This document shows positions 5,338-11,498 of a stretch of DNA of 12,902 nt, piece by piece. Position 1 is the first letter of the stretch. Every line of letters starts with the position of its first letter. The position numbers and the translations under genes are program-made. Under the pieces are notes generated by a model, which ran no database searches, was not told where the DNA came from, and was given only the letters and a program-made list of their open reading frames with translations. The DNA comes from an uncultured Bacteroidales bacterium (GTDB lineage: Bacteria > Bacteroidota > Bacteroidia > Bacteroidales > Paludibacteraceae): the NCBI GenBank assembly GCA_937907165.1, contig CALCUH010000051.1:1-12902 (forward strand), written 5' to 3'.

Positions 5338-5601
5338 TCAACCAAATAACTCTTTTAATTCGTCTTCGGATGCAGGCTCTGATTCAGCTGCAGTAATAAG
5401 CATCTCGTCCGTCCAGCCATATGCCTCCATTCCCGGTATATTTAATCTGTAATAAACCCCAAAATTATCGTGTTCTTTTTTGTGAATTTCAAAAACACGT
5501 TCTTTATGTTCAAGCATTTCAGAAGTCACATGCCAATACTCATATTTTTCACCAACCTCAAGGGCTGGATTTATCATTACTAACTCTCCGACTTCAAACA
5601 T
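5338..5601 (-). CDS. small barrel-type protein with the KELF tail (87 aa)
   Basis: Opens MFEVGELVMINPALEVGEKY, then HVTSEMLEHKERVFEIHKKE, YYRLNIPGMEAYGWTDEML and the tail ESEPASEDELKELFG. The YRLNIPG...YGWTDEML block matches YxLDID...WxWTxEMF of the next genes. The EM-x-E-H-K loop replaces MEKYxG. It starts 4 bases after the 53-aa gene, whose final codons supply the SD (AAGAGGTGATAAT). It is the first barrel-type gene of the run, so the whole array down to 2029 could be read from one transcript starting upstream of it. Confidence 0.78.
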   Translation of the reverse strand: MFEVGELVMINPALEVGEKYEYWHVTSEMLEHKERVFEIHKKEHDNFGVYYRLNIPGMEAYGWTDEMLITAAESEPASEDELKELFG

Positions 5602-5605
5602 ATTA

Positions 5606-5767
5606 TCACCTCTTGTATCCGTCTTCCTTCAACTTTTCGATCATCCATTCTCTGATTAATTCTCCGCAGTGACCGCCTTTTCCACATTTCTCTGCGACTG
5701 GACAATTATCAGGACATTCAGTATCCAAAGTAACATAGTTCATTATTACTGCGAGTATCTCTTCCAT
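5606..5767 (-). CDS. 53-aa four-cysteine mini-protein
   Basis: MEEILAVIMNYVTLDTECPD is followed by NCPVAEKCGKGGHCGELIRE and WMIEKLKEDGYKR, with GAGGTGATTGAT directly before the ATG. The pattern C-x3-C-x5-C-x5-C with a nearby His (GGHCG) and flanking helices suggests a small zinc-binding or disulphide-type module. In a cytoplasmic protein, zinc is more likely. Such mini-proteins are frequent in Clostridial phages as DNA- or protein-binding partners, but I cannot name a family. It lies between the terminator of the antirepressor-like gene and the barrel array. The good SD and the tight fit to the next gene (4 bases) argue that it is real. Confidence 0.7.
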   Translation of the reverse strand: MEEILAVIMNYVTLDTECPDNCPVAEKCGKGGHCGELIREWMIEKLKEDGYKR

Positions 5768-5785
5768 ATCAATCACCTCATAAAG

Positions 5786-5811
5786 AAAACCCTCTGTGAT
5801 TAGAGGGTTTT
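5786..5811 (-). terminator. perfect stem-loop ending the antirepressor-like gene
   Basis: AAAACCCTCT (5786-5795) pairs perfectly with AGAGGGTTTT (5802-5811) around a 6-base loop. On the - strand it is followed by CTTTAT. It includes the TAA of the antirepressor gene. The next start codon is only 19 bases downstream, so either it is a leaky attenuator for the array or a promoter lies inside the upstream gene. Confidence 0.7.
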
Positions 5812-6567
5812 ATATTTGAGTTTTGTATTTCTTATCTCTTCGATATGTTCTTCGAGGGCTTTTATTCCGGCGTCTGTAACACCTACAAGCCCCACTGTTG
5901 TATTTGAATTATAGATTCTGAAGAACGGATATCCTTTATCTGAAACAAAAGGAGATTTTCCAGAGCTACCACGATAACCAAACATTCCGTTGTTTGAAGC
6001 CCATCTTAATATCTGACCTTTCTTAAGACCCAGGGTTTCTGTTACCTCTGACACTGAGAACAAATTTATATCATTATCTTCTGTTGCTCTAACCTTTTTG
6101 CCAGTGGTACTTTTCTTTGTTTCTACTTTTACCTGCTGGATAATTAATTCCTTGAACTCTTTAATGCTTGAAGCTTTTTCTGTATCAGATTTTGCATGGA
6201 CAATTTTTAAAATTGCCATATCCTCATCGGATACAATCTTTTCTATGCTCTTATCAATTATCGGCTGGACAACCTCGTCCAGCCAATGTTTGAATGCTCT
6301 TATCGTATCTGTATCGCAAGTCTTAATTACCTCAGCCATGGCTAAGAGTTTATAAACTGCGTATGTATTAATTGCAATGGCAGATATGGTTCTACCCAGC
6401 GTATCTTTAACCTTTATAGAAGTCGTGTCTTCGTCCTCTATGTATTTAGGAAGGTTCTTCTCTGGGTTTTCATAGCCCAGAGAAGTCATTATATCCTTCC
6501 CCACAAACCACATGCGGCGACCCCGCAATTCACATCTTACTTTATTGTTCTGAAATTCAAATAACAT
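5800..6567 (-). CDS. BRO-N domain phage antirepressor-like protein
   Basis: The 255-aa protein starts MLFEFQNNKVRCELRGRRMW, with AGAAGG 7 bases before ATG 6567; an extension to 6597 would need TTG and has no site. Residues 8-104 are a BRO-N domain: WFVGKDIMTSLGYENPEKNL, KYIEDEDTTSIKV, then INTYAVYKLLAMAEV and FKHWLDEVVQPII. A charged helical linker (105-165) leads to a C-terminal domain, NLFSVSEVTETLGLKKGQIL...GYPFFRIYNSN, resembling the DNA-binding C-terminal halves of phage antirepressors. Such proteins bind DNA or a repressor and control lysogeny genes. Here no phage structural genes accompany it, so it may control the island. It sits downstream of the 330-base gap. Confidence 0.85.
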   Translation of the reverse strand: MLFEFQNNKVRCELRGRRMWFVGKDIMTSLGYENPEKNLPKYIEDEDTTSIKVKDTLGRTISAIAINTYAVYKLLAMAEVIKTCDTDTIRAFKHWLDEVVQPIIDKSIEKIVSDEDMAILKIVHAKSDTEKASSIKEFKELIIQQVKVETKKSTTGKKVRATEDNDINLFSVSEVTETLGLKKGQILRWASNNGMFGYRGSSGKSPFVSDKGYPFFRIYNSNTTVGLVGVTDAGIKALEEHIEEIRNTKLKYKTL

Positions 6568-6900
6568 TTTAAAACCTTCTTTCTTAATATTTAACAAACT
6601 ATAATCTGATTATGGATATGCGATCTTAACCAGCTCCGGATGACCTCCTCAATAAGAACTTCTCAGTCACTCTTTTCTTGGAACAACTGATGCTTCGAGC
6701 AGATATCCTACGTAGTTATTGGGTTTGATATTACCGTTGAATCTTGCTTTGATTTAAACGGATCCAAAGATTCATGGCGGAAGCGATCCAGATGAGTCCA
6801 GGCAGCGGGATACCCGCCTCGTCGGCTTATCAAATTGTAACTTCCATCTACGACAGAAGCACCTTGTTAAAAGGTAATACATTATAGTTTGAGGATGCCC
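6568..6900 (-). other. 330-base gap: coding-like fragments in two frames, or an unknown structured RNA
   Basis: No intact gene with a start is visible. On the - strand, 6826-6734 reads openly as ADEAGIPLPGLIWIASAMNL and on to SKIQR-stop. In another frame, 6753-6667 reads KARFNGNIKPNNYVGYLLEA and SVVPRKE-stop, with no ATG, GTG or TTG start. Both read like real protein ends, which fits a gene broken by a frameshift. Alternatively the stretch is RNA: it has the short helix GCGGG/CCCGC at 6814-6826 (3-base loop), ACCTT/AAGGT at 6861-6875, and a GGATGCC/GGCATCC helix at its upstream edge. It is followed directly by the antirepressor-like gene and may be its leader. Confidence 0.4.
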
Positions 6901-6913
6901 TTAAAAGGCATCC
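6893..6913 (-). other. stem-loop overlapping the end of the ThiF-like gene
   Basis: GGATGCC (6893-6899) pairs with GGCATCC (6907-6913) around a 7-base loop containing the TAA stop. On the - strand it is followed by TCAAAC, not a T-run, so it is a weak terminator at best. It may instead protect the 3' end of the cassette mRNA or belong to the structured gap downstream. Confidence 0.45.
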
Positions 6914-7572
6914 AGTATAAAGTTTGCAAGATCAAGCACTACATACTTCTTGATTCCCTGACCTTTTATGAATCTTATGAAGTTTGAAACACCAAGTGCT
7001 ACGATTCCTCTTACTGTTGTTGCTACTCCAAGTGTAACTCCGCAGGCGGAAACCGGAGTGTCTTCCATTGCTTCCTCGTGACTGAACTGCATTGTCGCAA
7101 GGAGATTCTTTTTCTGCTGGAGATTTGTCCAGTCAGCAGCATAATGCTGTGCTGATTCCAGTAATGTGCGGAAGTCAAAAACCGCTTTGACCGCTGTTGA
7201 ATACATATGTTTTTCAACAAATGTTCTTCTCAATTCAATTGTGTCAACGCAAAGGAACACATAACCCGAGATAGCTTCACCCTGCCAACCATTACTTCTT
7301 AACTCGATTGTTGATTTAACTTCTGGATTAATATCCATAAGAAGATCGAGTAATGCCTCGGTCTTAGGTTTACCTACATGCTGTTCTGTGAACATCTGAT
7401 TAACGATGTTGTGCTGTTCAACTGTATCCATATCCCATAATGTAATGTTCTTTACACCACATCTTACGAGATTTTCTGCAACAGTAGAACCTACTGAACC
7501 ACATCCGATGATGTGAATCCTGCCGTTTATTGACGACGGCTGAAAATACTCCAATGACTTACTTAAATTCAT
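6901..7572 (-). CDS. E1-like ThiF/MoeB-family adenylyltransferase (PRTRC-type)
   Basis: 223 aa, a single Rossmann-type adenylation domain. Visible motifs are the nucleotide loop IIGCGSVGS (residues 21-29), D47-M-D49 followed by TVEQHNIVNQ, GKPKTEA with K68/K70, and CVDTIELRR at 108-116. C177 in SACGVTLG could be the thiol cysteine. E1/ThiF enzymes adenylate the C-terminus of a ubiquitin-like or sulfur-carrier protein. The usual Arg of the N-x-x-R-Q motif is replaced: it reads NIVNQ here (N58). There is no C-terminal ubiquitin-fold or rhodanese domain, so the length matches PRTRC ThiF proteins more than true E1s. GGAGG precedes the ATG. Last gene of the cassette. Confidence 0.88.
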   Translation of the reverse strand: MNLSKSLEYFQPSSINGRIHIIGCGSVGSTVAENLVRCGVKNITLWDMDTVEQHNIVNQMFTEQHVGKPKTEALLDLLMDINPEVKSTIELRSNGWQGEAISGYVFLCVDTIELRRTFVEKHMYSTAVKAVFDFRTLLESAQHYAADWTNLQQKKNLLATMQFSHEEAMEDTPVSACGVTLGVATTVRGIVALGVSNFIRFIKGQGIKKYVVLDLANFILDAF

Positions 7573-7598
7573 AACTTACCTCCATAAAATTTATTTCT

Positions 7599-8171
7599 TT
7601 AACTTGCTGACAGAAAATCCAATAACTCTTCTGACTCTCGGAGTTCCTGTTCTACGTATTCTTCAAACACCTTGTCGATTACCTCGTCTGAGAAGAAAGG
7701 CGGTTTTACTGGTGTTGGTTCTTGGATATCTATTACCGGCGGAGTAAATGCATTCCAGATAGCTGAAGAGTCCTCGATAACTTCATCCAAAGAGATAGCC
7801 TCCGGTTCAAGCGGAGGCTCAATTATCTCTTCAAACTCTTCTTCAGGTTCTTCTTCATCCCATATATCTGAATCAATATCAAAATCGCGGAGAATATCCT
7901 CTTTAAGATCTGTAAAGTAGTCGTCTCCATCGCTAAGCCCTACCCAACCATAATATTCTCGCATGTAATAATCGTATCCATCAGGAGTATCATTTAAAAT
8001 TCTCCTAATATCGTCAAGACTTGAAGCCTCTTGGATATCTTCTATGATAATAGATTCAAAAGTCTCTGAGTGATAGATTTCCTCAGCATAATTGTATAAA
8101 CTATTATCACTTATAAAGCACATCAACTCGCTCCAGGTAGTAACATCTTCTTCGAATTCCCGACGAGTCAT
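7599..8171 (-). CDS. acidic 190-aa protein of the ubiquitin-like cassette carrying the shared tail
   Basis: Not a recognised family. Residues 1-100 look helical and acidic (WSELMCFISDNSLYNYAEEI, SSLDDIRRILN, DGYDYYMREYYGW). Residues 104-132 are a very acidic, Pro-containing linker (DEEEPEEEFEEIIEPP), and 140-160 are Pro-rich. The end is a predicted helix DEVIDKVFEEYVEQ leading into ELRESEELLDFLSAS. Those last residues match the tail of the barrel-type proteins more than 2 kb downstream (TEDELLDLLS, TENELMDFLS). AAGGAGGTGAGCTT gives a strong SD. It sits between the JAB and ThiF genes, 12 and 26 bases away, where an adaptor or substrate of the cassette could be expected. That role is inference. 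Confidence 0.8.
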   Translation of the reverse strand: MTRREFEEDVTTWSELMCFISDNSLYNYAEEIYHSETFESIIIEDIQEASSLDDIRRILNDTPDGYDYYMREYYGWVGLSDGDDYFTDLKEDILRDFDIDSDIWDEEEPEEEFEEIIEPPLEPEAISLDEVIEDSSAIWNAFTPPVIDIQEPTPVKPPFFSDEVIDKVFEEYVEQELRESEELLDFLSAS

Positions 8172-8183
8172 AAGCTCACCTCC

Positions 8184-9041
8184 TTAAATTCCTTTTGTGT
8201 TATAGAAGTTTGAAAGAGCTCCATAATAAATATCATCATCGTCATCGTATAATGTGTTGGCGTAGCTTGATGGCTTAGTTATTGGCTTTGAAGTTGCCGG
8301 TGCTGAAGCTGTCTTTGTAGGTGTTGACGGTGTCTTTACATAAGCCGCCCCATAATATGTATGTGTTGGTGCCGTAGTATATTTCACTTCTGTAACCATT
8401 GACTTAGCCTCATCTATGAAGCGTTCAATCCCGTCAGGTTCCTTTTCGATATACACATTAACATCAGCTGTTTCGAACATAAGATTCATGCCGTAGTCAT
8501 AAATCTTAATCGTCTTATCTCTCTTCTTGTTGTAGATAGCGAATACGTAGAAATCCCCATCCTTTAACTGTCCAAGAAGTTCATTGTAGAATGTTGTATC
8601 TACTGTTGAAGGAGTTACTCCCATGTTTACGTGAGAATGCCCCTGAAATCTGATGTGATTAAACACCTCGTCCGGATGACTCATTAACCACATTGGATAC
8701 TTCTCGTCATCTGAAGATGCTGTTGCCCCTGAAACTGTCTGAGGGTAAACAAGTATATCTTCTATTCTGTATGCAGCTATTTCAGTAGCACCTTCTTCAA
8801 GTTCCTCCCTCTTACACACACCATGCCAAGCGACTTCAGATGAGAACTCATCAACCAGAGCCCACATCTTGTGCCAAGCTTTTTCTGTGAATGTGAGAGA
8901 TGCTTTCTGTTTTGTGTCAATTGCAAATGATCTGGAAAAATCCACCTTTCCGCTTGCGAACACGCCCTTACTCAGCATGTTCAAGAAATCATTTCTGCAG
9001 GAGTCTATAAACTCCTGCGTTGGTTTGATATTTCTACTCAT
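8184..9041 (-). CDS. JAB/JAMM (Mov34/MPN) metalloprotease, PRTRC protein A-like
   Basis: The start at MSRNIKPTQEFIDSCR (9041) is set by AAGGAGG 10 bases upstream, right at the end of the E2-like gene; the frame is open to 9095 but that part overlaps the upstream gene. In this 285-aa numbering the JAMM motif is complete: E69 in SSEVAWHG, then H135-S-H137-x7-S145-x2-D148 (QGHSHVNMGVTPSTVD). It should bind one zinc and act as an isopeptidase or processing protease on the cassette's ubiquitin-like protein. The C-terminal 50 residues are a low-complexity Pro/Thr/Ala tract and then a run of five Asp (DDDDDIYYGALSNFY), probably disordered. Product and role follow from family knowledge; substrates are inferred. 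Confidence 0.9.
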   Translation of the reverse strand: MSRNIKPTQEFIDSCRNDFLNMLSKGVFASGKVDFSRSFAIDTKQKASLTFTEKAWHKMWALVDEFSSEVAWHGVCKREELEEGATEIAAYRIEDILVYPQTVSGATASSDDEKYPMWLMSHPDEVFNHIRFQGHSHVNMGVTPSTVDTTFYNELLGQLKDGDFYVFAIYNKKRDKTIKIYDYGMNLMFETADVNVYIEKEPDGIERFIDEAKSMVTEVKYTTAPTHTYYGAAYVKTPSTPTKTASAPATSKPITKPSSYANTLYDDDDDIYYGALSNFYNTKGI

Positions 9042-9042
9042 A

Positions 9043-10512
9043 CTATTCTTCCTCCTTAGTTTCTTCCTGTCCTGCTGTTTCTTCTTCCACGACATCCTCT
9101 GTCACTTCCTTATTGAGATATTCAATAGCCTCTTTAACAGTCATAAGCTTTCCGTCAGGAAGTTCGATACAAGCCATTCTACTAGAGAACAGGTCGTTTA
9201 CAAGACGTTCCATGACTGTTGTATCTGCAAAGTTTAATGATCTCACTGAAGCTCCGCACAGTTCTGTAGCTGTTATCATATCATTATTCTTAAGAGCCTC
9301 AATCATTGACTCACGATAGTCGCCAAGACAATGATATGACTGAATGTGAGTGTTAGGGAAATATGTGAATCCTGTAGGGAATCTCCAGCCGTCTCTTCCA
9401 GATACAGAATACTCAGCTATGTTAAGTGTGTATGCCGCACATGATCTCAGTTTCATTTTGTGATCAATGAATATTGCTGTGAATAACTTTTCAACATCAA
9501 CAGAGTCATGAGATGTTTCATATATAGCCGAATCATCATTGTTGATGACAGTCTTAGCGAGTTCCTCATCATAAAATTCGAAATAACCCTTGGCTATAAA
9601 TGTAAGTTTTCCGTCTTCTGCATCAACTAACTCCATAGACTTATTTGATGAGAAGTATGCAGCGAACTCATTACCGCTTGTAGATAACTGAGCTTCAACT
9701 CCGACAAGCTTAAGCTGCTTTTCCCTAATATCTCTGAGATATTCGCTGATTGTACGCTGATAGTCTTCAATCTTTTCATTCAGATGCTGAATCTTATCTG
9801 TCAGAATCCTCTTTTCCTTAGAAGCCCATGACTTTCCAAAATCAGCAAGCATAACTTCTGACTTCTTACTTGCGATATCATATCTGTCAGCAAGAATTGA
9901 TAACGCTTTTACATAATCATCCTGTGTTTTCTGACGTAATGATGCAATAAGAGCATACTCATCAGCATCATCAGGTGATACCGGCTTTTCTGCAAAAAAC
10001 CATGGCATACATACAGGAATAACACACTGAAGATAATGATATGTGTCAAGCCCTTTCCTGTCATAGATAATGATTGTTGATTTTATTTCTGGGTTGATGA
10101 AGCAGGCAACCCCCATTGTTTTCTGGAAGAAAACCCTAACCTTTTCAACTTCCTTATATCCATTAAGCGAAAGGTTCTCTGATGCACATAAAGTTGCCGC
10201 CTTAGCGTCATCATTACGCATCTTTCTGTCATCTTTTAATCCGATAAAGAAGAGTGAATCTGCGATGTTTGGCGGAATAACATCTTTTATCTCATTAATA
10301 ATCCTGTCATCAGAATACGAAGTTCCGATGGTACGTACAGTCGATTTGACTTTAAAAAGACTACCCTCTGGGAGTCTCGTGTAAAGTAAAGCACGTACCG
10401 TTGATATCAATGATACATCTGCTGTTGAACTATCCTCATGGTATGGGATGTTCTTATACACCTGATCTAATCTCGCAGACCAAGGTGTGTCGTTAATTGT
10501 GTTACGGAACAT
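9043..10512 (-). CDS. E2-like protein (Prok-E2_D / PRTRC protein B-like) with central coiled coil
   Basis: 489 aa. Residues 1-200 form a globular part of unknown fold, and about 213-275 form a heptad-rich coiled coil (EKRILTDKIQHLNEKIEDYQ). 293-445 is the E2-like region, with P386-N-T-H389 followed by H394-C395-L-G397. The order P-N-x-H...C-L-G mirrors the HPN...C-L-D active-site block of ubiquitin-conjugating enzymes and makes C395 the candidate thioester cysteine. The C-terminal 25 residues are almost all Glu/Asp/Val/Thr. In PRTRC-like cassettes this component would receive the ubiquitin-like protein from the E1. AAGGAGG precedes the ATG. A GAAA-capped hairpin sits in the 181-base leader. 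Family placement is by motif and context. Confidence 0.8.
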   Translation of the reverse strand: MFRNTINDTPWSARLDQVYKNIPYHEDSSTADVSLISTVRALLYTRLPEGSLFKVKSTVRTIGTSYSDDRIINEIKDVIPPNIADSLFFIGLKDDRKMRNDDAKAATLCASENLSLNGYKEVEKVRVFFQKTMGVACFINPEIKSTIIIYDRKGLDTYHYLQCVIPVCMPWFFAEKPVSPDDADEYALIASLRQKTQDDYVKALSILADRYDIASKKSEVMLADFGKSWASKEKRILTDKIQHLNEKIEDYQRTISEYLRDIREKQLKLVGVEAQLSTSGNEFAAYFSSNKSMELVDAEDGKLTFIAKGYFEFYDEELAKTVINNDDSAIYETSHDSVDVEKLFTAIFIDHKMKLRSCAAYTLNIAEYSVSGRDGWRFPTGFTYFPNTHIQSYHCLGDYRESMIEALKNNDMITATELCGASVRSLNFADTTVMERLVNDLFSSRMACIELPDGKLMTVKEAIEYLNKEVTEDVVEEETAGQEETKEEE

Positions 10513-10693
10513 TATTAATTCCTCCTTTTTAAAAATGCGGTTTGTGTTTGTGATTGGTGAACTTAGCAGGAGTTACCTGTGTTTGTCCATAGGAAACCCC
10601 GCCTTTCGACGGGGTTTAGAGAGATTGTGATTTACTTTTGGATTGTTTTTTCTTTTCTTGATTATGTAACTGCTTATTACTTTATTGTTTTAA
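10513..10693 (-). promoter_or_regulatory. leader of the E2-like gene with GAAA-capped stem-loop
   Basis: On the - strand, 10617-10608 (AAACCCCGTC) pairs with 10603-10594 (GGCGGGGTTT) over ten pairs, capped by GAAA. One pair is G-U as - strand RNA but would be A-C as + strand RNA, which supports a transcript from the - strand. A second small helix CAGG/CCTG lies at about 10567-10579. No T-run follows, so it is not a standard terminator. It probably tunes how much mRNA reaches the E2-like gene, or is a processing site. Just upstream lies a purine-rich stretch (about 10640-10665). Confidence 0.55.
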
Positions 10694-10921
10694 TTATGCG
10701 TTGTCTGCCTTTACAACCTGAAGCAGAAAACATTTCTCAGTGATACCCTTGTCAGTGAATGTCTTGTCGAGATCGTTAGACTGAAGCGGGCATCCGTCAA
10801 GTGAAACCCCGCCTCTTGCGTAGTCGATTTCAGCCTGCTCAAGAGCCTGACGGATTGTTGTGTTAGGTGTGAGCATGTATTCAGTTCTGCCCAATGAATT
10901 TCCGATAGTAACTTTAATCAT
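10694..10921 (-). CDS. ubiquitin-like beta-grasp protein, copy 1 (Prok_Ub / PRTRC protein C-like)
   Basis: 75 aa with a beta-grasp layout: strand MIKVTIGN, strand RTEYMLTPNT, helix TIRQALEQAEID, strand GVSLDGCPLQ, a DLDKTFTDKGI turn, and the last strand KCFLLQVVKADNA. Proteins of this kind are the modifier in PRTRC-like ubiquitin-type cassettes. It does not end in Gly-Gly; the end is KADNA. So either conjugation uses another chemistry, or the protein acts unconjugated as a folded partner. TGGAGGAATTTT precedes the ATG. It is identical in protein sequence to the copy at 11499-11726, but the last eight codons use different synonymous codons. It follows the 132-aa partner gene after a GC hairpin. 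Confidence 0.82.
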   Translation of the reverse strand: MIKVTIGNSLGRTEYMLTPNTTIRQALEQAEIDYARGGVSLDGCPLQSNDLDKTFTDKGITEKCFLLQVVKADNA

Positions 10922-10957
10922 AATAAAATTCCTCCATTAAATTAATTGAATAAATAT

Positions 10958-10977
10958 GGGGCAGGAAACCCTGCCCC
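10958..10977 (-). terminator. GC stem-loop between the 132-aa gene and ubiquitin-like copy 1
   Basis: GGGGCAGG (10958-10965) pairs perfectly with CCTGCCCC (10970-10977) around 4 bases. On the - strand it is followed by CATATTTATTC, a modest T-rich stretch. The next SD is about 30 bases away. This fits a partial terminator or mRNA-stabilising hairpin inside the operon rather than a hard stop. Confidence 0.55.
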
Positions 10978-10998
10978 CTCTTACGATTGGCACTGTGA

Positions 10999-11397
10999 TT
11001 ACTGAACGTCGATAGCAGCCATGATAGCAGCGTGTTCAGTGTTGATTTCCTCAACTACAGCAGGAAGAAGTGCTTCAAGCTTGTTGATAAAGTTGAGTGC
11101 TGTGCCGAATTCATCAGCGATTTCGGACTTAGCTTTGTCAGCTTCTGCAGGGAGATCATTCTTCATGATAGTGATAGTAGCCTTCTTTTCAGTGTCACGA
11201 GTGAAACCGTTAAAAACGGCCCCATACTTTGTTACAGAACCTGATTCGCCTGTAGCAATAGCGAAGAGAGTTGTCTTGCCCTCTTCATCCTTGAGGTTGA
11301 GAGCCTGTGGACGATACTTCTGAACGAGTTTAAGATTGTCGAGTGAGATGTCTGATGTGATGATAACTGCTGAACCTGCGATTGAAATTTTAGCCAT
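10999..11397 (-). CDS. cassette partner protein, copy 1 (possibly PRTRC protein E-like)
   Basis: 132 aa. It starts MAKISIAGSAVIITSDISLD, followed by NLKLVQKYRPQALNL, a strand-rich middle (TTLFAIATGES, GAVFNGFT, KKATITIMK), a helical half (EADKAKSEIADEFGTALNFI, NKLEALLPAVVEEI), and the end MAAIDVQ. It is a clear paralog of the 128-aa protein at 11804-12190 (SDISLDN/SDISLEN, RPQALNL/RPQALSL, identical MAAIDVQ). Its beta-then-alpha layout and position before the ubiquitin-like gene recall PRTRC protein E, but the similarity is loose and I do not claim homology. AGAAAGGA precedes the ATG. It is most likely a partner or chaperone of the ubiquitin-like protein, by context. Confidence 0.78.
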   Translation of the reverse strand: MAKISIAGSAVIITSDISLDNLKLVQKYRPQALNLKDEEGKTTLFAIATGESGSVTKYGAVFNGFTRDTEKKATITIMKNDLPAEADKAKSEIADEFGTALNFINKLEALLPAVVEEINTEHAAIMAAIDVQ

Positions 11398-11438
11398 AAT
11401 AATTTTCCTTTCTTACTATAAAAAATTGTAAATGAAAT

Positions 11439-11458
11439 GCCCCGAGAAACCCCGGGGC
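11439..11458 (-). terminator. GC stem-loop between ubiquitin-like copy 2 and the 132-aa gene
   Basis: GCCCCG (11439-11444) pairs with CGGGGC (11453-11458); the loop on the - strand is GGGTTTCT. It is followed on the - strand by ATTTCATTTACAATTTTTT, so it is the most terminator-like of the cassette hairpins. Read-through is needed for the genes behind it unless they have their own promoter. Confidence 0.55.
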
Positions 11459-11498
11459 TCGTATGATATGTATTAAACCCTGAGTGGAAGGGGTTCAA

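Noticed and set aside
6775..6830. CAGATGAGTCC followed by a short hairpin, reminiscent of a hammerhead ribozyme core
   Set aside because: The conserved CUGAUGA and GAAA core elements are not both present, and the helices do not fit.
9042..9095. Longer start for the JAB protein with a Lys/Arg-rich lead (KKKQQDRKKLRRK)
   Set aside because: It would overlap the E2-like gene by 53 bases, and the strong AAGGAGG points to the ATG at 9041.
8869..9237. Long + strand open frame opposite the JAB and E2-like genes
   Set aside because: No ribosome binding site; it lies antisense to two genes with full motifs and strong start signals.
10070..10384. + strand open frame of about 100 codons opposite the E2-like gene
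   Set aside because: Antisense shadow of a well-supported gene, with no start signal and no recognisable protein features.
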